Origin: Dactylis glomerata
Lineage: Eukaryota > Streptophyta > Magnoliopsida > Poales > Poaceae
NCBI GenBank assembly: GCA_007115705.1
Contig: QXEO01000822.1
Span: 1,295,892-1,359,891 of the forward strand
DNA length: 64,000 bases
Direction: 5' to 3'
Shown: piece by piece, positions 59,101-64,000 of the stretch
How positions within the stretch are numbered: the first letter of the stretch is position 1
How the letters are laid out: each line of letters opens with the position of its first letter
Position numbers and translations under genes: made by a program
The notes under the pieces: model-generated
Told to the model about the DNA's origin: nothing
The model's database searches: none
Seen by the model: the letters and a program-made list of their open reading frames with translations, nothing else

Positions 59101-61645
59101 TGTTGTTGAAAATGAAGAAGGAAGGCTCATGACCACAAGACCTGTTACAGGATGGAGGATGGTGAATGACTTCAGAAAATTGAACAAAGCTACAAGAAAA
59201 GATCACTTCCCTCTGCCATTCATGGACCAGATGCTAGAGAGACTTGCTGGCCAGAAGTACTACTGCTACCTTGATGGTTACTCTGGATTTCTGCAGATTC
59301 CAATCCACCCTTCTGACCAAGACAAGACCACATTCACCTGCCCATATGGAACCTTTGCTTACAAAAGGCTACCATTTGGCCTTTGCAATGCTCCAGGCAC
59401 CTTCCAGAGATGCATGATGTCCATATTTTCTGATTACATTGAGAAGATTATGGAAGTTTTCATGGATGATTTCACTGTGTATGGAAAAGACTTCGAAGCC
59501 TGTTTGAAGAACCTCACCTTAGTCCTTCACAGATGCTCTGAGCAAAATTTGATTTTGAACTGGGAAAAATGTCACTTCCTTGTCTCTGAAGGCATTGTGT
59601 TGGGCCACCTTGTGTCTGCCAGAGGAATTGAGGTGGACAAGGCAAAGGTAGATGTGATTGCCAAGCTACCCCCTCCTGAAAATGTGAAGGGAATTCAAAG
59701 CTTCCTAGGCCATGCTGGCTTCTACAGGAGGTTTATCAAGAACTTCTCCTATCTTGCCAAGCCACTCACCAATCTCCTGAATCATGAAGTGAAGTTTGTG
59801 TTTGATGACACCTGTTTGCAAGCATTCAACCAATTGAAAGATGCTCTCATCACAGCCCCTGTTGTTCAACCTCCTGACTGGACACTGCCATTTGAACTTA
59901 TGTGTGATGCAAGTGACTTTGCTGTTGGAGCAGTCCTTGGCCAGAGGAAAGACAAAGCTGTACATGTTATACATTATGCAAGCAAGACTTTGGATGATGC
60001 TCAGATCAATTACACCACCACAGAGAAGGAGCTGCTTGCTGTTGTGTTCTCATTTGATAAGTTTAGACCATACCTGGTTGGACACAAGTGCATTGTCTAC
60101 ACAGACCATGCAGCAATCAGATATTTAGTGAGCAAAAAGGATGCTAAACCAAGGCTCATCAGATGGATCCTTCTGCTCCAAGAGTTTGACATAGAAATTA
60201 GACACAAGAAAGGGTCAGAGAACTCAGTTGCTGATCACTTGTCCAGAATCAACATTGATGAAAACAGAGAGATTCAAGACTTGATGCCAGGAGAACAGCT
60301 CATGGCAGTCAGTGCCACTTCACCTTGGTATGCTGACTTTGTGAACTTCCTAGTTTGTGATATTGTGCCAGCAGATCTCTCCTACCAGCAAAAGAAAAAA
60401 TTCCTCCATGATGTCAAGAGTTACTATTGGGATGAACCTTTTCTGTACAAACATTGTGCTGATGGCATTGTGAGAAGGTGTGTTCCCTCTGATGAAAAAA
60501 GTGATGTGATGTTCCAATGCCATTCAGGATTGTATGGAGGACATGCTGGAGTGTTCAAGACTCAAGCCAAGATTTTGCAAGCTGGCTTCTTTTGGCCAAG
60601 TATGTTCAGAGATGTTCATGAGTACATAATGAAGTGTGATCCTTGTCAAAGAGCAGGAAAGATGTCAAAGAGAAATGAAATGCCCCAAACAGGAATCTTG
60701 GAAGTGGAATTGTTTGATGTTTGGGGAGTTGATTTTGTTGGACCCTTGCCATCTTCTCAAGGCTACAAGCATATTTTAGTTGCTGTTGACTATGTGTCAA
60801 AATGGGTTGAAGCCATTCCCACTGTTAATGCTGATGCCAAGGCAGTTTGTAGAATGTTCAAGACTGTCATTTTCCCAAGATTTGGAGTGCCAAGAGTTGT
60901 AATCAGTGATGGTGGTGCTCACTTCAATAATGACCAGTTTGAGAAGCTTCTGACCAAGTATGGAGTGAAGAATCACAGAGTGACAACTCCTTATCATCCG
61001 CAGGCCAATGGCCAAGTGGAGTTGTCAAACAGGGAAATCAAGCAAATCTTGGAGAAAGTTGTGTCCAAGACCAGAGGAGATTGGTCAATGAAATTGCCCG
61101 ACACTTTGTGGGCTTACAGGACAGCATACAAGACACCCATTGGCATGTCACCTTTCAGAATTGTCTATGGCAAGGCTTGCCATCTGCCAGTCGAATTGGA
61201 GCACAGAGCGCATTGGGCAATCAGGAAGCTGAACTTGGACATTGGCAAAGCAGGAAACATGAGGAAACTGCAGTTGTGTGAGCTTGAAGAGCTCAGGAAT
61301 GATTCCTATGAAAGTGCAAAGATTTACAAGGAGAAGACCAAGAAATGGCATGACTCCCACATTCTGAGAAGGGAATTCAAGGAAGGGCAGTCAGTGCTGG
61401 TGTATGATTCCAAGTTACACTTATTCTCTGGAAAGTTCAAGTCCAGATGGTTTGGCCCTTGTGTTATCAAGAAAGATCTAGGCCATGGTGCCTTTGAGGT
61501 TTATAGCTCAGCTGAGGGAACATTCAAAGTAAATGGCCAGAGGTTGAAGCACTACAGGATTGGAGATTTGATTGAAAACCAAGTTGAAGAAGATGATGAA
61601 CCAGAGGATGGCTCCAATGCATCCTCTACCCATGCAAACCAGTGA
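56153..61645 (+). CDS. gag-pol: Intact Athila-like gag-pol polyprotein (1830 aa)
   Basis: The frame is open without any stop from 56138 to the TGA at 61643. The first ATG in it is at 56153, giving 1830 residues. Gag capsid core: about 56375-56930 ('NPFKGSALESPHEHIRNFL', 'LFPFSLSGLAKVWFHSLP', 'GESLYDTWQRYQGLI'). A CCHC knuckle (CAICGKEGHSLMEC) is near 57098, and a Gln-rich linker follows. Protease: 'CDLGSSVSVLPS' near 58178 and 'MILGRPFLATAGA' near 58393. RT: 'MVNDFRKLNKATRKDHFPLP' to FMDD at about 59458. RNase H: 'LMCDASDFAVGAVLGQ' near 59898. Integrase: H...H...CxxC zinc site near 60520-60650, then the catalytic residues in 'GVDFVGPLPSS', 'SDGGAHFNN' and 'NGQVELSNREIK'. All catalytic residues expected for gypsy elements are present. 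The gag type places it with Athila. No envelope-like ORF follows. It could encode a working element. Confidence 0.95.
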   Translation: MQSSEDSPLAPFDPEPERTLFARKRAASEVSAEDLETSVSDLESSSSDFSMGDKKLRDLWIPKDQINNADVIMPAIQANNWEIKPALINMVQHNPFKGSALESPHEHIRNFLEYCNTLKHNGVPPEAIRMQLFPFSLSGLAKVWFHSLPIHCRDTWEHVLQAFFERYFPPTKAAECRDKITRFVQYEGESLYDTWQRYQGLIRMCPNHGQEQWLILQTFYKGLTEQTRSFVDSATGGGIMNKTLDEATELIESMASHNFSWTNERAVHPNNQLQIQSSGQNALEAKLESLTTQLAQLMTERNSQALVPVNQVTSACAICGKEGHSLMECTLSAPPEAMISEVNYAQNQGPYSQSYNPSWRNHPNFSYKSNNQQSYPAPGQQHYAQASQQSYHQPGQQNFRPQGQVQHPQQQHHPVHQQTTSSSSSSQSELGEMMKLQKEMFSGMQETMKMQSELFYKTMQQLTAGIQTNNIGKQAEGKLPAQAEKNPKQCGALSTTEVIDAVTTRSGVNTEPLLKTPPNVTYVAPQRRPTVQQQTPPEIVLPRQEKSTGQPAQTENPAKAQISATEPTEKPLLMKVPFPERLDKTKEEKQYSKFLETMKEVQITIPILDAVLHIPLYAKFFKDLITRKRSLDSPELVALTEDCSAVILNHMPKKLQDPGSFSIPCVVGRKTFTALCDLGSSVSVLPSAASQIQQLGTLKPTPMTLQLADRTLRKPIGVLEDVPVQVGNFAYPVDFVVLEIEDNAESMILGRPFLATAGAIIDVKGGTLKLQFGSEQAEFSMKHATHLPNVPEHCHSIDAVERSVLETLPEPEQEEPEAQVFVTAETTNVQQLCEVKICEIVPVSSAREPAHLAHHSVVELKELPSHLKYSFLEKEKLHPVIISSALSSEQEESLLSILKLYKNVIGYSIDDIIGISEKVCSHRIHLEEGSKPTREGQRRLNPAMQDVVKKEVLKLLKAGMIYPISDSEWVSPIHIVPKKGGYTVVENEEGRLMTTRPVTGWRMVNDFRKLNKATRKDHFPLPFMDQMLERLAGQKYYCYLDGYSGFLQIPIHPSDQDKTTFTCPYGTFAYKRLPFGLCNAPGTFQRCMMSIFSDYIEKIMEVFMDDFTVYGKDFEACLKNLTLVLHRCSEQNLILNWEKCHFLVSEGIVLGHLVSARGIEVDKAKVDVIAKLPPPENVKGIQSFLGHAGFYRRFIKNFSYLAKPLTNLLNHEVKFVFDDTCLQAFNQLKDALITAPVVQPPDWTLPFELMCDASDFAVGAVLGQRKDKAVHVIHYASKTLDDAQINYTTTEKELLAVVFSFDKFRPYLVGHKCIVYTDHAAIRYLVSKKDAKPRLIRWILLLQEFDIEIRHKKGSENSVADHLSRINIDENREIQDLMPGEQLMAVSATSPWYADFVNFLVCDIVPADLSYQQKKKFLHDVKSYYWDEPFLYKHCADGIVRRCVPSDEKSDVMFQCHSGLYGGHAGVFKTQAKILQAGFFWPSMFRDVHEYIMKCDPCQRAGKMSKRNEMPQTGILEVELFDVWGVDFVGPLPSSQGYKHILVAVDYVSKWVEAIPTVNADAKAVCRMFKTVIFPRFGVPRVVISDGGAHFNNDQFEKLLTKYGVKNHRVTTPYHPQANGQVELSNREIKQILEKVVSKTRGDWSMKLPDTLWAYRTAYKTPIGMSPFRIVYGKACHLPVELEHRAHWAIRKLNLDIGKAGNMRKLQLCELEELRNDSYESAKIYKEKTKKWHDSHILRREFKEGQSVLVYDSKLHLFSGKFKSRWFGPCVIKKDLGHGAFEVYSSAEGTFKVNGQRLKHYRIGDLIENQVEEDDEPEDGSNASSTHANQ

Positions 61646-62747
61646 TGATGAAGCTATAGTCAAGCTAGTGACTTTAAACAAGCTCTCTTCCAGGAGGAAA
61701 CCTGGTATCCCTTGTATCATATATTTCCCTTTCACCTTTTTATGTTTTTGCCTTGTGTGTTTGTTTCTTTTTGTTGTTTCAGTAAGAACTTGGATTAGGA
61801 GAAAGATTGCTGTTGATTGACAAGGCAGAGAAGCAGGAAAACCACCAGGTGAACACTTTCCATTTCCACACATTTGTTAAAATCTGAATCAGAATATACT
61901 ATACTGTTGGTTGATCTTGTGTGAAAGTACTTTGTTAAGAAACGAATCAAATTTGGTTGCTTGAACCTGAAAATATCACTTTGCACGCTATGAAGAACTT
62001 TGCTTTGAATCTGCTTATAACTCTTGCAAATGCTTTGTTTAGAGCCTAGTTCCACTTTAGAACTTTTGTATGGCTTTACTCAAAGAACCTGTGAAACATC
62101 AGCATATTTGTTAATTGCCCTAAGAATGAAGTTCATGATCCATTTCTTAGCCCCTAACCAATTGCATCTGTTGCATTTTTTGCATTAGCAAACATGATCT
62201 CTGGATTGTGACTTGTGAAGCACTAACATACTAACATACTAACATATTAACAGAAAGGAAAAAGTTTAGCATTAGCAACCATGATCTCTGGATTGTGGTG
62301 TGTGAAGCACTAACCTGATGATGCTAAGTAAAACTTGTTGTAAATATCCAAAGCACTAGCACCTATGATCCTGGGATTGTAGTGTGTGAAGCACTAACTA
62401 AGTTGACCCATCAAGCTAAGTTACTAACTGACTAACTTGTCTATGCACTAGCCTATTATGTTCCTGGGAACTGTAATAGGTGAAGCACTAATTTTGCATT
62501 ACATATTGGGCTATGTACTGGATCTTGAGTTTTCAATTTCAGAGTCAATTACTTTATACTCATGTGTCCATGTGGTTTGATCTAGACATACTCAAATTCT
62601 CTTGTGAAACTTGTTTTTGAATTGGCAATTGCAAGATTTATCTGCATTGAGTCAGCAATGTCCCTCAATCATGCTCTGTTACATTTTGTTTGGTACAATG
62701 CACCATTCTTTACTTGAGGACAAGCAAAGGTTTTGGTCTGGGGGTTT
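61646..62747 (+). other. 3' non-coding region of the young Athila-like element
   Basis: About 1.1 kb without a frame. It contains the repeat array at 62190-62500 and the polypurine tract before the 3' LTR. Confidence 0.75.
62190..62500 (+). repeat. Four degenerate direct repeats with hairpin potential
   Basis: Four units share the pattern 'gcactagca/gcattagca ... atgatcctgggattgt ... gtgaagcactaa', spaced roughly 65-120 bp. In the last unit, CCTATTATGTTCC and GGAACTGTAATAGG form a strong stem. Confidence 0.8.
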
Positions 62748-63857
62748 TGATCACTCTAAGATTTACACATATATCTGAACCTTGCAACCATAAAACTTGT
62801 CTGTTTTACCTCATTTCTACCAGTGTTGCACCAACATTTTACATCATTTGATCCTTTGTCACAGATCAGTGCGCCAAGGCACTTAATTCTACAAGTCGGA
62901 GCAATTCAAACATCAGCTCAAGCCACCAGGAAAGGAAGAGTACATCTTGAGGAGCAAGAAAGAAGCTAACGGCAGAAACAGGCTGCCACGGCACAAATGG
63001 ACAAGAAAAACGGAAAAGCAGACTAGCTGCTGCCGCCACCTTTTTCCTCTACTCTTCTACGCTGCAGCATATACACCATCCCATCCCGCATCCATCCATC
63101 GCCACATCGCCACATCGCCACATCGCCTCACAACCACTCCATCCATCCACCACTCCACCAAAACCTTCCTCCTCCATAGTCCAACACACCGAAACCTTCA
63201 CCTTTTCCACCCACTTTTCCCTCTACTCCTCTGCAAGAAACAAGATCAGATCAACGGCGCAAGCAAGAACACCATGAACACCACCAAGAACACCTCCAAG
63301 AACGTCAAGATGGACAAGGCTCGAAGGATCTGAAGGCCAAGCTCTTCTTCATCCCTCTTCATTCTCTGCCACGACAACAACATCTCTGCCTTCTCCAATT
63401 TCTCTGCCACGGCAAGCCTTCGGTGACCAACAACAACCTCTCTTCCTCTCCCCCATGCTCTGTGATCTGAGTTGTATTGATCTTGCACTGTAAAACAGTT
63501 TGAACCTTGTCCTGGATCTTTGCTATGGTTTGAGTGACACACTCCATTGTAAACTCCAAGATTACTGTGATTTCTGTGTTGCATCTGCCTGATCTGTTAG
63601 GTGCAAGACTAGCCTCTGCATCTAGTCCCAAAAATGCATCCCTGCCTCACTTGCTCGTTTGTCCTTTGTTTCCTTGCCTGACAAACAAGAAACATTGGAT
63701 TTGTTATGTTAAAAACTTCCAACCTAAAACCTCCTGTTACTTTCCTGTTTACAACACCAAAAACCCCACTTTTCTGCTTAGCTTCTGGAAATTAGGAAAT
63801 AGTCTCATTTGTGTTGATCCCTGTGGAGACGACTAGAAAAACCCCCCTATAATCTCA
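62748..63857 (+). repeat. 3' LTR of the young Athila-like element
   Basis: 1110 bp, nearly identical to the 5' LTR. Confidence 0.94.
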
Positions 63858-64000
63858 GCAGATCATTGACCTTTCCCAACTAAGCTCTCAAATTCATATC
63901 TCACAATACATGATCTTTTACCTTATCCTTCTTGTCATAACATCTCAACAAAACTAAATTGTTAAACAAACACCTTTCAATTGTTTGTCTTACTTGTTTG

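Larger units (their letters stand above)
54806..63857 (+). mobile_element. Young Athila-like Ty3/gypsy retrotransposon (9.05 kb)
   Basis: LTRs are at 54806-55907 and 62748-63857 (TGATCACTC...ATAATCTCA). They differ at about 7-8 bases plus one 9-bp repeat-unit indel (gccacatcg x2 versus x3), about 0.7% or less than 0.3 million years at an assumed 1.3e-8 per site per year. The primer-site phrase TTGGCGCCGTTGCCGGGGAT is at 55921-55940, and the purine tract ggtctgggggtttt directly precedes the 3' LTR. A single uninterrupted gag-pol frame is present. The immediate 5-bp flanks (TTGAC and GCAGA) do not match, which is unexpected for such a young insertion. Confidence 0.93.
51949..64000 (+). mobile_element. 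Second giant-LTR element, runs off the window
   Basis: Starts TGTAACATCCCAAGATTTTA and matches the start of the 26013-30118 element over its first ~300 bp. A TATA box sits at the equivalent place (52766-52775). After a GC-rich leader region (52560-53500) it is AT-rich. Diverged repeats of about 200-300 bp ('gaactattcaa...ttgagtaa') lie between 54400 and 54770. A younger Athila-like element interrupts it at 54806-63857, and 63858-64000 appears to be its continuation. Its right end is not in the window. Confidence 0.72.

Overview
The window looks like nuclear DNA of a grass, most likely a pooid or Triticeae-type cereal. This is inferred from Stowaway and hAT MITEs around GC-rich intron-poor and intron-rich genes, and from a deep nest of LTR retrotransposons with cereal-type ends (Athila-like, SIRE-like and Tat-like). 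I cannot name the species from sequence alone. No bacterial, organellar, tRNA, rRNA or CRISPR features were seen.

Bases 1-18300 are a small gene island. It holds an intronless RING-H2 ubiquitin ligase gene (3731-4828, + strand) and a complete 13-exon NBS1 gene (13755-17411, - strand; DNA double-strand-break sensor of the MRE11-RAD50-NBS1 complex). A 3.15-kb Mutator-like element with a FAR1-type transposase (10140-13294) lies between them. The island is also peppered with small DNA transposons: hAT-type at 725-1280, 7811-8571 and 17896-18267, Stowaway at 3352-3509, and a 3-bp-TSD element at 6096-6879. A ~350-bp tandem duplication lies downstream of the RING gene, and its second copy was split by the 6096-6879 element.

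Bases 19695-64000 are nested retrotransposons. The order of insertion can be read from target-site duplications (TSDs) and from uninterrupted LTR copies. (1) A small LTR element with a tRNA-Met-type primer site (19695 onward) has its right LTR split by (2) a non-autonomous Athila-like element (20399-31187) carrying one 205-codon ORF. That element's 3' LTR is split by (3) a 4.1-kb element that behaves like a giant solo LTR (26013-30118, - strand). (4) A decayed Tat-like gypsy element (about 31632-51948) is split by (5) a young SIRE-like copia element (35019-47798) and by a GC-rich hAT MITE (49500-49813). It also carries an antisense fragment of a plant B3 DNA-binding domain near its 3' end. (6) A second giant LTR of the same family as (3) starts at 51949 and runs off the window. 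It contains (7) a young Athila-like element (54806-63857) with an uninterrupted 1830-codon gag-pol frame.

The most unusual signals are in the copia element. One is a near-palindromic 13-mer, CCGGAGACTCCGG, which recurs in both LTRs and in the non-coding 3' part, and recurs in reverse-complement form inside gag and pol. The other is an envelope-like ORF that appears to be expressed through a 380-bp intron containing one of the 13-mer clusters. All intron/exon models, element boundaries and divergence counts here were made by eye.
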